DNA of 64,000 nucleotides from a bacterium (lineage in GTDB: Bacteria; Vulcanimicrobiota; Xenobia; Xenobiales; JADMJV01), in assembly GCA_018266105.1 (NCBI GenBank), contig JAFEBA010000054.1, positions 13,256 to 77,255 on the forward strand, in the 5' to 3' direction. Shown piece after piece: positions 52,301-59,869 of the stretch. The translations under genes were made by a program, and so were the position numbers. The notes beneath the pieces were generated by a model. The model searched no databases. It saw nothing but the letters and a program-made list of their open reading frames with translations, and was not told where the DNA came from. The first letter of the stretch is position 1. Each line of letters starts with the position of its first letter.

Positions 52301-53114
52301 GGCGTTCCTTAGCCGTCACCTCGCCCGGATTGATATTCAGGATACGATTAAAGGCGAGGATTGCGTCGCGCCACTGACACTTGAGCTGACAGACACGGCC
52401 CAGGGCCAGCAACGCTTCCTCGTGATTTAGATTGTGGCGAAGAATCGAACGGTACTCTTGCTCAGCCTCGTTGTAACGCTTCAACTCAACATAGATGTTG
52501 CCCAGCGTCAGCAAAATTCCAGCATCATCAGGTGCGATCAGCTTGAGGCGACGGAAAGCCTCAGAGGCGCGCTCCAGGTTGCCCTGGTCCACCAGCACAT
52601 GACCCATGTGACGATACTGCTTGGCGCCCTCCTGCATATGGCCCTGACTGACGTAAGTCTCGGCCAGCTCCAGGCCGATCTCCAGGTTGCCCGGATCGGC
52701 CTTCTGAGCCTCAATCAAGAGCGAGATGGCACTCTCACCCTGCCCCAATTCGATATAAAGTCGAGCCAACTCCATGGAGTGCTGCACGACCTTGCCCATG
52801 TCACCCAGCTTGATATAGATATCAACGGTTTTAGCGCGGACGGCGTCAGACTCAGGCTTGATGCACTTGACCCAATCGGCGACCTGCAACGCGGCCTGAT
52901 AGTTGCTCTGACCGCACAGAATATCCATGAGCTGGAGGTAGGTGTCCACCACCAGGTTGAGGTTGCCGCGAATCGCGCGAGTATCGGCCAGACGGCGACA
53001 GGACTCGGCATCGTTAGGATCGGCCTCCAGGGCTTTGGTATAGGCCTCAATCGCCTGATCCCATTCACCCTGCTCAAAAGCAGCATTAGCTTCCATTTGT
53101 AGCGCACCCGACAC
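46335..53114 (-). CDS. 2259-residue TPR protein with giant DPF-repeat region
   Basis: The protein has three parts. N-terminal TPRs (about 1-330) start with MEANAAFEQGEWDQAIEAY. A Gly/Pro/Ala-rich, DPF-repeat region (about 490-1420) follows, with an acidic/Pro-rich linker ending in EPEPEPEPEPEP. C-terminal TPRs fill about 1640-2250 (ASLIRAYRRSIEENPDNLLLR onwards). The repeats have units like QDPFGAPA. I chose GTG 53114, eight bases from a GGAGG on the minus strand; ATG 53096 and TTG 53129 are alternatives. It is the first gene of an eight-gene minus-strand cluster. Function unknown; a cytoplasmic scaffold with a long disordered linker is likely. Confidence 0.85.
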   Translation of the reverse strand: MSGALQMEANAAFEQGEWDQAIEAYTKALEADPNDAESCRRLADTRAIRGNLNLVVDTYLQLMDILCGQSNYQAALQVADWVKCIKPESDAVRAKTVDIYIKLGDMGKVVQHSMELARLYIELGQGESAISLLIEAQKADPGNLEIGLELAETYVSQGHMQEGAKQYRHMGHVLVDQGNLERASEAFRRLKLIAPDDAGILLTLGNIYVELKRYNEAEQEYRSILRHNLNHEEALLALGRVCQLKCQWRDAILAFNRILNINPGEVTAKERLGELYQQQSLIQDAIKYYLLAAQAYFEIEEKDRAIRLYQIVLGLDPSHPTAVRELTNLEAPLVGIRNEAIEPPAPRPEKVSASEAPAAGARESGGPGSGLVARDDAGGGGGRTGMLRRTAGAGAAKTPPGKATLGGGKPKLGEGKPQLGGAGATKQGLFRSGAGGAGGGDKPMLRRGGPKRGEDTIEESVGMSSNEPPVPVVRSMMAPPSGERLSAPPDDAGFPSSADPFASQDSGFGVAAVSFGAEADPFAVGNDPFNANAVDPFSAANDPFAAQSADPFSAGNDPFAAQAAPVDPFAAQGSDPFAVASDPFAAQDPFAVANDPVGSAPPAADPFAATASHDPFASPAHDPFASSAAADPFAAQAADPFAAPGSDPFASPAGHDSFAPPGHDPFASAPAADPFASAPAQDPFGSPAQDPFAAQAGDPFASSSVGDPFAAQSADPFGAPAHDPFAAPASDPFAAPAHDPFAVASDPFAAPAQDPFGAPAHDPFGASPGDPFGPPANEAFGAPSSDPFGAPANDPFAATASDPFGAAPQDPFGAPAADAFAAPGHDPFGAPPSSDPFGSPSHDPFGAPAQDAFAAPANDPFGSPAQDPFAAPAHDPFGSPAQDPFGAPAHDPFAGASDPFGAPAQAPAQDPFGAPALDPFGAPAQDPFAAPAQDPFAAPAQDPFGAPAQDPFGAPAQDPFGAPAQDPFGAPAQDPFGAPAHDPFGAPAHDPFGAPAQDPFGAPAHDPFGAPAQDPFGASAQDPFGASAQDPFGTPAQDPFGTPAQDPFGTPAQDSSGAPAQDPFAAPAQDPFAAPASDPFAAQDPFAAPASDPFAAQDPFAAPASDPFAAQDPFAAPASDPFAAPVQDPFAAPAPDPFAASAQDPFAASAQDPFGAPVSDPYGSPALDPFGAPVSDPFAGQPQGVAQDSFAAPVADPFASAPALQDPFGAPASESFGSPVIDPFASAPALDPFAPAPDPFASAPAQASDPFGSPAADPFAAAVDPFAAAPVLEAAAPFSVQSTPVAPQDPFSGAAAVDPFAAPASLDSAATDPFRSSASVADPFASPSSLSLPGDPFAATPALEPPPSLDPFAAPSALQVSAPFANPAAEARVSDSFVQPGAPIDLSSTLIAPPSLGSGEGLQAPPVLDDPFAAPLEASSKTQAELGLPPSLELLTEPVVESAVSSEPYESGERPSLKLSPPEPERHGAPVGSTFGADPSAFFQNLRQGGVSEEAAPAPAASGGGESFADKLARLNRSKQEEIELPAELPPLDLPPLQSELEPLPPPPSLSFGQPEPAPVVEPSGELAPPPPLDFESSESSLSSPPVFIEPAATLEPPPALEPPAPEPEPEPEPEPEPEPLPPEPIFGRPRSDFSVESEVSGEQVQQAREVRERNEGADVASLIRAYRRSIEENPDNLLLRTNLADLHLNYGLLEDAVVQYRQIIKRNPHSVGLHHRLIQALLWNDNYEEAAITLMELAQLHVSRGELQDALDGMQTVLSLDPHHFQARRQLVDLCTSQGETRLATHHLRQLAEAALTKGSVEEAIEAFSRLMEISDDPSFQDRLAQVYESQGRTEEALHHYRQLVERYWQAEKWEEAASATERIVTLLPDDLSVRRSLTELYQRLGLTERVLEQRYQLGCHYFGVGDVNAAAELLEQVLQEQSSHYLARRMLLDVYLTQGRIEEALKQSESLTAYYIEEKDPQNAIDLYIKLVEAQPENAELRKNLIRFYEMAGETAEAAEQWLGLAQLYSRFESWEESVGSYQKVLELDESRAEIHYQLARIYLEKLGDPGQALQEFHRVYELDPGNTQAMSKYIRILLRLSKADSAAEVIRRLGEVNPEAADVKDSVMKDFKGRIESEPADLRARFVFGELCYHLGELDLAIEQFQQTRRDRAFELKSYNMLGQCFAEKHGFNMLDLAIRQFRRGLETPGFSEQEYLELRYNLAMLQYKNNRLQEALQELKDCYAVDIAYRDVREWIRRIENEIAGGPKVNRGPQK
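48870..51640 (-). repeat. Tandem DPF-repeat array inside the giant TPR gene
   Basis: About 90 DPF tripeptides occur by manual count. The commonest period is 8 residues (24 bases), with DPFGAPAQ and DPFAAPAx most frequent. Units at 50040-50350 are nearly identical at the DNA level, while outer units diverge. This points to recent expansion in the centre. The other five reading frames stay open too because the period is a multiple of three, which creates long artificial ORFs. Confidence 0.95.
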
Positions 53115-53270
53115 CGTCACGTCCTCCAAGCAATCACATTCTGGGGAATCCTGGGCCGCACCCTCCAGCGGGCTGCGCGGACCACCTTAATGTGACAGCA
53201 TTGATGTTGACCGTCTGTGACATTTTCCCTCTCGGCAAGGACCGCCTGCACCGAGAGAAAAGTGATTTAC

Positions 53271-54677
53271 ATGGCTTTGCGCAAGTTAGCGGCGTTCTGC
53301 GCCTGGTTCTGCCTGACCCCAACCATCCTGGCTCAGCCCCAACCACCGGCTCAGCCTCCCGCTTCCCTGCCGTTACCCTTGCGCGTCCAGATCCCGGAGA
53401 CAGGCTTGGCCCAACGCTATGATCTCAAGGCCGGCTGGAACGCCATCTCCTTCCCCTTCCGAAAAGTGGTCAGCTTTAGCGGCCTGGACTCGCTGGTTGA
53501 CCCCGATACCGGCAAGACCCTCAGCCCCCTCGACCAAAAACCTGGAAAAGCCTACTGGACTTACGCGCGCTCCGATTGCCAGGGTTGGGCCTGGGGAGAA
53601 ACCGTGGAGTCCGGCTGCATTATCGAGCTGAACAAAGGCTGGAATCTGGTCGGTTCACCTGACAGCCAGGCTCTGCTGCTCGGTCAGGCCACCGCCAGTG
53701 ACGAATCCGAATCCAATCGAATCTGGGAAGAGATCTGCCCCGACTGGATCGATTCCAAGATGATCGCCAACGGAAAGATCGTTCCCCTGGGTGCGGGCAC
53801 CGAATGGGAACCAGGGGCGGCCTACTGGGTCTTTGCTCGGCGCCCTCTCAAGTTGCGAATCAACAGCCCTGGAGACATCCCGGTCGTTCAGTCCTTGACC
53901 CTGAACGACAAGCAAGAGCAGGTCCTGGAAGGGAGCCACTTTGGGACCTTAGCCCAGGGACGTCTGCTGGTCGGAGGCCAGGAGATTCCGGCCTCCTCCA
54001 TTCAGGAATGGACCGATCGACGCATCCGATTTTTGATGCCGTCCGGCCTGACTGGCGACTCGGTCATCCTCATCGCCGATGGGGCGGCTACTCCAAGAGT
54101 CCCCGTGAAGGCCGCGGGGGTCGCGGCATGGACTGCAAGTCCGGGCACCCGAGTCCCTTTCACGCTCAAGGTGGTGTCTCAGGACAATCAGCCCATCGCC
54201 AGGGCCCAGGCCTGGGTCGACAGCAAATACGCCGGGCTGACCGATCGATACGGCCTGATTTACATCAACCAGCTCACCCCGGGAACCCATAAAGTGAGCG
54301 TGCGCTGTCGAGACTTCTTACCTCTCGACCTTGCCTGGACTGTGGCTGGTAGCAGCTCCCATCCGACCGCCAAGATGTATGCTCCCCGCTCCCAAATCAA
54401 TGTCCGCGTCATGGACCCTCAGGATGGATTCCGCCTCTACAAGGTCGACGTCTACGCAGTCAACGACTTCACTCAGCGCTACACCAAGTACTACACGTAT
54501 GACCAGGCCACCCCCTATATTGACATCTTCTGGACCAACATCACCGGAAACATCAACTACCGCTTCGATCTCATCTGGCGCAATGGAGACGGCCGCGAGA
54601 AATACCAGACGGTCTACCGCACCCCGGGGCGCTATGGAATCAAAGAGACCTGGTGGAACTACTGGACCTACTACTAA
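53271..54677 (+). CDS. Secreted protein with TIG-like and carboxypeptidase-regulatory-like domains
   Basis: The 468-residue product starts with a signal peptide (MALRKLAAFCAWFCLTPTILAQ) followed by a Pro/Gln-rich spacer. Two repeats of a KAGWNAISFPF / NKGWNLVGSPDS type begin the mature part. An IPT/TIG-like beta sandwich follows (about 215-290), then FTLKVVSQDNQPIARAQAWVDS, a carboxypeptidase-regulatory/SpaA-like fold, and a Tyr-rich end. No anchor is seen. It is divergent from the giant TPR gene with about 155 bases between them. Function unknown; adhesion or matrix role is possible. Confidence 0.72.
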   Translation: MALRKLAAFCAWFCLTPTILAQPQPPAQPPASLPLPLRVQIPETGLAQRYDLKAGWNAISFPFRKVVSFSGLDSLVDPDTGKTLSPLDQKPGKAYWTYARSDCQGWAWGETVESGCIIELNKGWNLVGSPDSQALLLGQATASDESESNRIWEEICPDWIDSKMIANGKIVPLGAGTEWEPGAAYWVFARRPLKLRINSPGDIPVVQSLTLNDKQEQVLEGSHFGTLAQGRLLVGGQEIPASSIQEWTDRRIRFLMPSGLTGDSVILIADGAATPRVPVKAAGVAAWTASPGTRVPFTLKVVSQDNQPIARAQAWVDSKYAGLTDRYGLIYINQLTPGTHKVSVRCRDFLPLDLAWTVAGSSSHPTAKMYAPRSQINVRVMDPQDGFRLYKVDVYAVNDFTQRYTKYYTYDQATPYIDIFWTNITGNINYRFDLIWRNGDGREKYQTVYRTPGRYGIKETWWNYWTYY

Positions 54678-54788
54678 CGTACAGGCCCCATATCGTCCGG
54701 ATGTTCACAAGTTCTTCAGCTCTTTTTCCGCCTGCTTGACTAGACTGGAAGATATACACACAGAACCCATTTGGAGGTCAGTACAGTC

Positions 54789-55379
54789 ATGTTGAGCGCC
54801 CTTAACTCCCAGCCCACCCTTCGGGCAACTTCGGCCCCAGCCGCGAAACCCGCCGCCACCCCCGCCGAAGCTCTCCAGCAAAACCCTGTAGATTCTTTGC
54901 CAGACCTGAGCACCATCGAAGCTCGGGCCACCGAAAACGCTCCGGCCACAGAAGCCAAGGAAGTCAAAAGCGGCCCCTCCGGAACCAGCAAGGCCGTCCT
55001 GGCCGCCACCGGTCTGGCCACCGCAGCCGTAAGCCTGTTTGGAGCCGGTACCGCCAGCGCCGCTCCTCGCTACTACGGCGGCGGAGGCTACTATGGAGGG
55101 GGCTACAACAATGGCTACAACCACCACCGGCACGGTGGCGGCAACGCCGGGGCTGTTATTGGCGGCATCATTCTGGGAACCATCATCGGCGGAGCCATCG
55201 CCAACCAGGCCCCTCCCCCGCCGGTTTACTATCCGCCCCAGCCCTACCCGCAGCCTTATCCTCAGTATCCCCAGCAGGTGCAGGCTCCGTTCTACGATAA
55301 CTATGGTAGACTGATTTGCCCCAACTCACAGGGCGGCTGGTACGTATCGACCGATCATTATCAGTGCCGCACCTGGTAA
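54789..55379 (+). CDS. Gly/Tyr-rich glycine-zipper protein with NPxD N-terminal signature
   Basis: The 196-residue protein has the N-terminal signature MLSALNSQPTLRATS with NPVD at 32-35. A hydrophobic helix follows (KAVLAATGLATAAVSLFGAGTASA, which looks like a late signal peptide with A-x-A). A Gly/Tyr/His-rich patch follows, then a glycine-zipper helix (AGAVIGGIILGTIIGGAIA) and a Pro/Tyr tail. I chose ATG 54789, eleven bases after GGAGG. It stands 13 bases before the accessory SecA gene, so the two are likely co-transcribed; it could be a SecA client or partner. Confidence 0.68.
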   Translation: MLSALNSQPTLRATSAPAAKPAATPAEALQQNPVDSLPDLSTIEARATENAPATEAKEVKSGPSGTSKAVLAATGLATAAVSLFGAGTASAAPRYYGGGGYYGGGYNNGYNHHRHGGGNAGAVIGGIILGTIIGGAIANQAPPPPVYYPPQPYPQPYPQYPQQVQAPFYDNYGRLICPNSQGGWYVSTDHYQCRTW

Positions 55380-55392
55380 TAAGGAACTCTAC

Positions 55393-57879
55393 TTGAAAAT
55401 CACCCCGCAAAGTCCGCTCAAAACGGCCAGCGGGCCGCTGCCTGCCAGACAGGCAGCGGAACCCCAGAAACCGGGCGATGGATACGGAGGCACCGTGCAG
55501 ACGGCGACCTCCGCGCCTGCGTTTACCCAGGTCGCCAGACCCGTCTCCAGCCACGGGATGGTCAACCTGGCCAGCCAGACCTTGGGCAAACTGACGGGCC
55601 TGGGCTCCAGCTTGATGGATTGGATCAGCGGCCGCACTTCGCTGCGCGAGAAAGCCCAGGCGACCACCGAAAGCGTTCTGGCGCTGGCCCAGAGCATGAA
55701 ATCTTTGAGTGATGCGCAGTTAACCGCCAAGACGCAAGAATTCCGCGACCGCCTCAAAGCCGGCGCCAGTCTGGATGATCTTCAGGTCGAAGCCTATGCG
55801 GTCGCGCGCGAAACGGCCCGTCGCGCAATCGGCCTGGAAGCCAACGATAAGCAAATTCTGGGCGCAGCGCTGGCCCACCAGGGCTGCATCGTCGAGATGA
55901 AGACGGGCGAAGGCAAGACCCTCATGGAAGTCATGCCGGCCTACTTGCACGCCCTGACCGGAAACGGCGTGCACATTATCACCGCCAATGATTATCTGGC
56001 CCAACGCGATCGAGACACCCTGGGACCGGTTTTTGAAAAACTGGGGATGACCAGCAGCTTTGTGTCCCGAGCCCTGCCCGACTCCCAGCGCAAGGCCGCC
56101 AATCAATGCGACGTGGTTTACGGAACGGCCTCGGAGTTCGGTTTTCAGTATCTAACCGACCACCTCACCCAGGACCCCAACGGCCGCGTGAGCCGCGATC
56201 TCTCCAAGGTTTTCGCACTGGTCGATGAAGCCGATAAAGTCTTGCTGGATGAGGCCAACACCCCGCTGGTCATCTCTTCTAACCTGCCTGAGGATCCCAA
56301 GCCCGCTCGAGTCATGGCCGCGGTGGTCAAACATCTGAAGGAGGGTGTGGATTTTCAATCCGACAAAAAGACGCGCCAGGCCTGGCTGACCGAAGAGGGC
56401 CAGGATCGAGTCGAAAAGATTCTCGGCATTGGGGAACTTTACAGTCCGCAAAACGAAAAGTATGTGCCCTATCTGCATGCAGCAGTCCAGGCCCGCGCTC
56501 TCTTCCAGCCTGGCGTAGCCTACCTCAACACGGGCAAAGAAATTGTGCTCATCGATGAGTTCACCGGTCGCCCCAAGCCCGGTCACCGCTTCTCCGAGGG
56601 CCTGCATCAAGCCATCGAGGCCGCAGAGGGACTCGTTCCAGGCGACGGAATGCTGACGATGGCTTCCATTACCTACCCGAACTGCTTACGCATGTATGGG
56701 AAACTGGCAGGAATGACGGGCACCGGCCAGTCCTCGCGACAAGAATTCGAGAAGGTCTACGGCCTCAGCGTGCAGTCTGTGCCCACCAACAAGCCGGTCG
56801 TGCGTCAGGACCTTCCCGACCTGATGTTCAACACGTCGAGCCAGCGCGACCAGGCCCTGGTTGAGCAGATCGTTCAACTCCACGCCACCGGCCGACCGGT
56901 TCTTCTGGGCACTCGCTCAATCGAACGCTCGGAAGAACTCTCGGCCTTGCTCAGCGCCAAGGGAATCAGTCACAACGTCCTCAACGCCAAGAACCTTCCA
57001 GCCGAAGCGGATATCATCGCCAGGGCCGGCCAGATGGGCGCGGTGACGGTCGCCACCAATATGGCGGGACGAGGCACCGACATCAAGCTCGGCCCGGGTG
57101 TGGCGGTCTGCGGAGGCCTGGCCGTGCTGGGAAGCGAGCGCCACGAAGCTCGACGGATCGACGAGCAACTGGCCGGACGGGCCGGTCGTCAGGGCGACCC
57201 TGGCTCAAGCCAGTTCTTCCTCAGCAAAGAAGACGAACTTTTCCGTGTGCATTTGGATCCCAAGCACAAACTGCAGCCCGAAGAGATGGTGAGCCAGGCC
57301 CAGCAGCGCGCCGACGAGCGCAACCTGGAAAGGCGCGAGTTCTCTCTCAAATACGACGGAGTGGTCAACAAGCAACGCAGTCTCGTGTATGAAGCCCGCG
57401 ACGCTGCTCTGGACGGAGCCGACCTGCCGGCCGAATTGCCGGAATGGATCGAGAGAACCGCCCATCGCTTTGAGTCCCGTATGAACGAGGTGGATCCCGC
57501 GAAACGAGATCAGGAAGCCAACTACCTGTTAGGTTCTCCCCAACCCCCGGTGCTGGCTTCCAGCCAACGCGGCTGGATGAAAGCCGAACTGGAAAAAGCC
57601 GTGGCCGAGCAAAGCCAGAAAATGGGCCCTCAAGTGCTCGGACAGATCCTGACCTCAGTCTACCTGCGGTCCTTGGACCGTGAGTGGATGGAGCAGATCA
57701 GCAGCCTGGATAACCTGCGCGAGGGCAATCAGTGGGAGGCCTCGGGCGAAGAAAACCCGATGCAAAATTACGAAAAGAAAGCTCATGAGGCTTTCGAGGC
57801 CATGCTGGACGGAATTGCCGCCCGCACACTGCATGGCCTGCTCTCGGCCCGACCGATGGCCCCCACTCCGCCGCAGTAA
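55393..57879 (+). CDS. Accessory SecA-like translocase ATPase
   Basis: The 828-residue protein matches SecA along the motor: Walker A MKTGEGKT at 169-176, the DEAD-type box VDEADKVLLDEANTP at 277-291 (house SecA has DEVDSILIDEARTP), GTASEFGFQYLTDHL, FTGRPKPGHRFSEGLHQAIEA, TGTGQSSRQEF, MAGRGTDIKLG and LAGRAGRQGDPG. Walker A lies about 65 residues later than usual because of an N-terminal extension (MKITPQSPLKTASG). The C-terminal zinc tail is absent, ending MAPTPPQ. This fits an accessory SecA2-like role beside a standard SecA elsewhere. Start TTG with AAGGAA six bases upstream. Confidence 0.92.
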   Translation: MKITPQSPLKTASGPLPARQAAEPQKPGDGYGGTVQTATSAPAFTQVARPVSSHGMVNLASQTLGKLTGLGSSLMDWISGRTSLREKAQATTESVLALAQSMKSLSDAQLTAKTQEFRDRLKAGASLDDLQVEAYAVARETARRAIGLEANDKQILGAALAHQGCIVEMKTGEGKTLMEVMPAYLHALTGNGVHIITANDYLAQRDRDTLGPVFEKLGMTSSFVSRALPDSQRKAANQCDVVYGTASEFGFQYLTDHLTQDPNGRVSRDLSKVFALVDEADKVLLDEANTPLVISSNLPEDPKPARVMAAVVKHLKEGVDFQSDKKTRQAWLTEEGQDRVEKILGIGELYSPQNEKYVPYLHAAVQARALFQPGVAYLNTGKEIVLIDEFTGRPKPGHRFSEGLHQAIEAAEGLVPGDGMLTMASITYPNCLRMYGKLAGMTGTGQSSRQEFEKVYGLSVQSVPTNKPVVRQDLPDLMFNTSSQRDQALVEQIVQLHATGRPVLLGTRSIERSEELSALLSAKGISHNVLNAKNLPAEADIIARAGQMGAVTVATNMAGRGTDIKLGPGVAVCGGLAVLGSERHEARRIDEQLAGRAGRQGDPGSSQFFLSKEDELFRVHLDPKHKLQPEEMVSQAQQRADERNLERREFSLKYDGVVNKQRSLVYEARDAALDGADLPAELPEWIERTAHRFESRMNEVDPAKRDQEANYLLGSPQPPVLASSQRGWMKAELEKAVAEQSQKMGPQVLGQILTSVYLRSLDREWMEQISSLDNLREGNQWEASGEENPMQNYEKKAHEAFEAMLDGIAARTLHGLLSARPMAPTPPQ

Positions 57880-57893
57880 CCCGACAAACCGGT

Positions 57894-58688
57894 TTATTTC
57901 TTGATCGCGGCCGTTTCATCCGAGACGGAATCGGCTGGCTGCGCAGGGACCGGCGCCGACTGCTCTTCGGCCGCAGCTTTTTCGGCAGCCCTGCGATTGT
58001 GCATCTTCTTCCACAAGTAATCGACGCCGATTCCGGCCAGGTCAACCAGGTTGGACAACATCATCAGGCCAACACCAAGCGGAGCGGCGCCCATCGCCAT
58101 CGCGCCAGCGCCCGCCAGTGAGACGACTCCCGAGGTAATGTCCAGACAGCCCATCGCCTTTGTGCGAGAGCTGTTGGTCTCGTTGCCCTTTTTGATTTCA
58201 GCCACGCCGGCCGCAATTCCCAAACCACCGGCCACCAAACCCGCTACCGAACCCACGGCCAACAAGGCCGTGTTGCTGCCCAGGTGCCAGCCCAGCAAGG
58301 CGTGACCGGCGGCAACCTGACCTAAAAACGTACCCAGCGTGCCCAGGGCATTGCCGGCCGAGGTGGCGGCCACAATCGGCTCGTGCTCTTTAAGCTTCTT
58401 GATGGAGTTGTAACCTTCTACAGCGGCCACACCGACGTTCAATCCGGGCACCAGCTCGGCCCCGGGAATCTGTGCGGCCGAGTTGAGCAGCGTCGAGACG
58501 CCGTCACCAAAGGCGGCGACCGAGCTCATTCCAAAGCCGGCATTGCCAAGATGCTGTGTGACCGTCTTGTGGGCGCCCAGCTCCACGGTATCTTCGCTGG
58601 CGGTGGCCGGCTGCTCAGCGGCGGGCGCCTTGGCCTGGGGGGGCAACTTGGGGGTCTGATGTGCGATGTGAAAGTTGAGCTTGGTCAC
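57894..58688 (-). CDS. Gly/Ala-rich hydrophobic protein, paralogue of the 27 kb protein
   Basis: From GTG 58688 the product has 264 residues. The frame stays open to 58937 but that part has no ribosome site and overlaps the divergent transporter promoter. N-terminus MTKLNFHIAHQTPKLPPQ is Pro/Gln-rich; then several hydrophobic helices (VGSVAGLVAGGLGIAAGVAEI, SLAGAGAMAMGAAPLGVG) follow. CLDITSG matches ALDLTSG of the protein at 27131-28192. An Ala/Pro/acidic tail ends the protein. Function unknown; next to the accessory SecA, convergent with it by 14 bases. Confidence 0.6.
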   Translation of the reverse strand: MTKLNFHIAHQTPKLPPQAKAPAAEQPATASEDTVELGAHKTVTQHLGNAGFGMSSVAAFGDGVSTLLNSAAQIPGAELVPGLNVGVAAVEGYNSIKKLKEHEPIVAATSAGNALGTLGTFLGQVAAGHALLGWHLGSNTALLAVGSVAGLVAGGLGIAAGVAEIKKGNETNSSRTKAMGCLDITSGVVSLAGAGAMAMGAAPLGVGLMMLSNLVDLAGIGVDYLWKKMHNRRAAEKAAAEEQSAPVPAQPADSVSDETAAIKK

Positions 58689-58764
58689 CAGTGCATTGAA
58701 GCCGGGGCTGGATAAAATTTTCTGAAAACCGCAGCTGATCACCAATTTTTTCCCCGCCTCTGGA

Positions 58765-58812
58765 AAATGGTTATCAAGCGATTTTACAGGCCGCCCAGGG
58801 AAATGGTTATCA
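58765..58812. repeat. Direct repeat upstream of chromate transporter
   Basis: AAATGGTTATCA occurs at 58765-58776 and 58801-58812, 36 bases apart, in the space between divergent genes. It is a candidate operator or activator site. The second copy overlaps an ATG (58803) that could otherwise extend the transporter. Confidence 0.4.
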
Positions 58813-58829
58813 GGGGGGTAGATAGAGCG

Positions 58830-59351
58830 ATGCGTGTGCCGCTGGCTTTGATCCTGTGGGAGTATTTCCTGATCGGCATCACGGGTTTTGGCGGGGGGCT
58901 GCAGGGTCGGTTCTATCATCTGGCCGTGAGCAAGCACGGCTGGCTCAACGACGAGGAGTTTGCCGAGGTCAACGCCACCGCCAGTCTGGCTCCGGGTGGA
59001 AACGCCTCCAATGTCGGCATCGAGATTGCCCGCAGACTGAGAGGCGTACCCGGCATGTGGGCGGCTTACATCTGTCTGATTCTGCCGGGCTCGCTGCTGA
59101 TGTTGGCGGCTGGTGCGACCTACGAAGTCTACCGCGACGAACCGGTTCTGAGAGGCGCTCTTCAGGGTTTGCAGTGCGCTGCCACCGCCTTGATCCTCTA
59201 TTCGGTCACCAAACTCAACCTGTCGCGCTGGAATGGGCTGGACTACTTGCTGGCTCTCGGGGCCTGCCTGGCTATTTACCTCCTCAAAGCTCCACTCTGG
59301 TTGGTGCTGGGCTCGGGCGCACTGGTCGGGCTGGCCCGGAGACGCGCTTGA
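58830..59351 (+). CDS. Chromate transporter, short-chain, first subunit
   Basis: This 173-residue membrane protein is an N-half ChrA domain. It begins VPLALILWEYFLIGITGFGGGLQGRFYHLAV and has NATASLAPGGNASNVGIEI, the family's PGP-equivalent. Four to five helices follow. Short-chain chromate transporters work as a pair of half-size proteins to export chromate (or sulfate-like anions). ATG 58830 follows AGGGGGG by about 11 bases. The stop overlaps the second subunit's TTG start (TTGA). Confidence 0.88.
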   Translation: MRVPLALILWEYFLIGITGFGGGLQGRFYHLAVSKHGWLNDEEFAEVNATASLAPGGNASNVGIEIARRLRGVPGMWAAYICLILPGSLLMLAAGATYEVYRDEPVLRGALQGLQCAATALILYSVTKLNLSRWNGLDYLLALGACLAIYLLKAPLWLVLGSGALVGLARRRA

Positions 59352-59869
59352 GCCAGGAATTCACACTATTTCTGGACGTCTTCACGGCCGGTGCACTCTC
59401 CTTCGGCGGTCTGGCGGCCGTGCTCTCGTCTTTGCAAAACAGCCTGGTGGGCCAGCACCAGCTGACCAGCGCCGAGGATTTTTCTCGCACCTACTCCCTG
59501 GCCGTTGGAGCGCCGGGACCCAACGCAATCTTCTTAAGCCTGCTCGGCTATCGGGTGGCAGGCCCACGCGGGGCCGCCCTGGCCGCCCTGGCCTGGGCCC
59601 TCCCCACTCTGCTGATGCTCTACCTGGTGGGGCGCACCGGTTCAGCTCAAGCGCCCGACTGGATGAAGGCCACCCGCAAGGCCCTGGTGCCGGTGACGGC
59701 GGGACTGCTGGCTGCGGGCGCACTGAGCACGGCCCGCAGCTTCGTGATGCCGACCCCGCAATGGCTGCTGAGCCTGACCGCCCTCTTGATCTTGTTGAAG
59801 CGACCGAAGTGGAACCCGTTCTGGGTAGTGGCCGGCTGCGCCCTGGTTGGGGCGCTGGCCATCAGGTGA
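59348..59869 (+). CDS. Chromate transporter, short-chain, second subunit
   Basis: Starting at TTG 59348 (TTGA overlap) the product is 173 residues, the same size as its partner. It opens TLFLDVFTAGALSFGGLAAVLSSLQ and contains TYSLAVGAPGPNAIFLSLLGYRVAG, the ChrA GPG signature. Five or so helices follow. The two halves are antiparallel partners in known systems. The longer frame upstream overlaps the first subunit and is not real. Its end overlaps convergent corA by eight bases. Confidence 0.88.
   Translation: MSQEFTLFLDVFTAGALSFGGLAAVLSSLQNSLVGQHQLTSAEDFSRTYSLAVGAPGPNAIFLSLLGYRVAGPRGAALAALAWALPTLLMLYLVGRTGSAQAPDWMKATRKALVPVTAGLLAAGALSTARSFVMPTPQWLLSLTALLILLKRPKWNPFWVVAGCALVGALAIR

Noticed and set aside
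58856..59347. Extension of the second chromate transporter frame upstream
   Set aside because: It runs in the wrong frame through the first subunit gene; TTGA coupling at 59348 gives a normal half-size protein.
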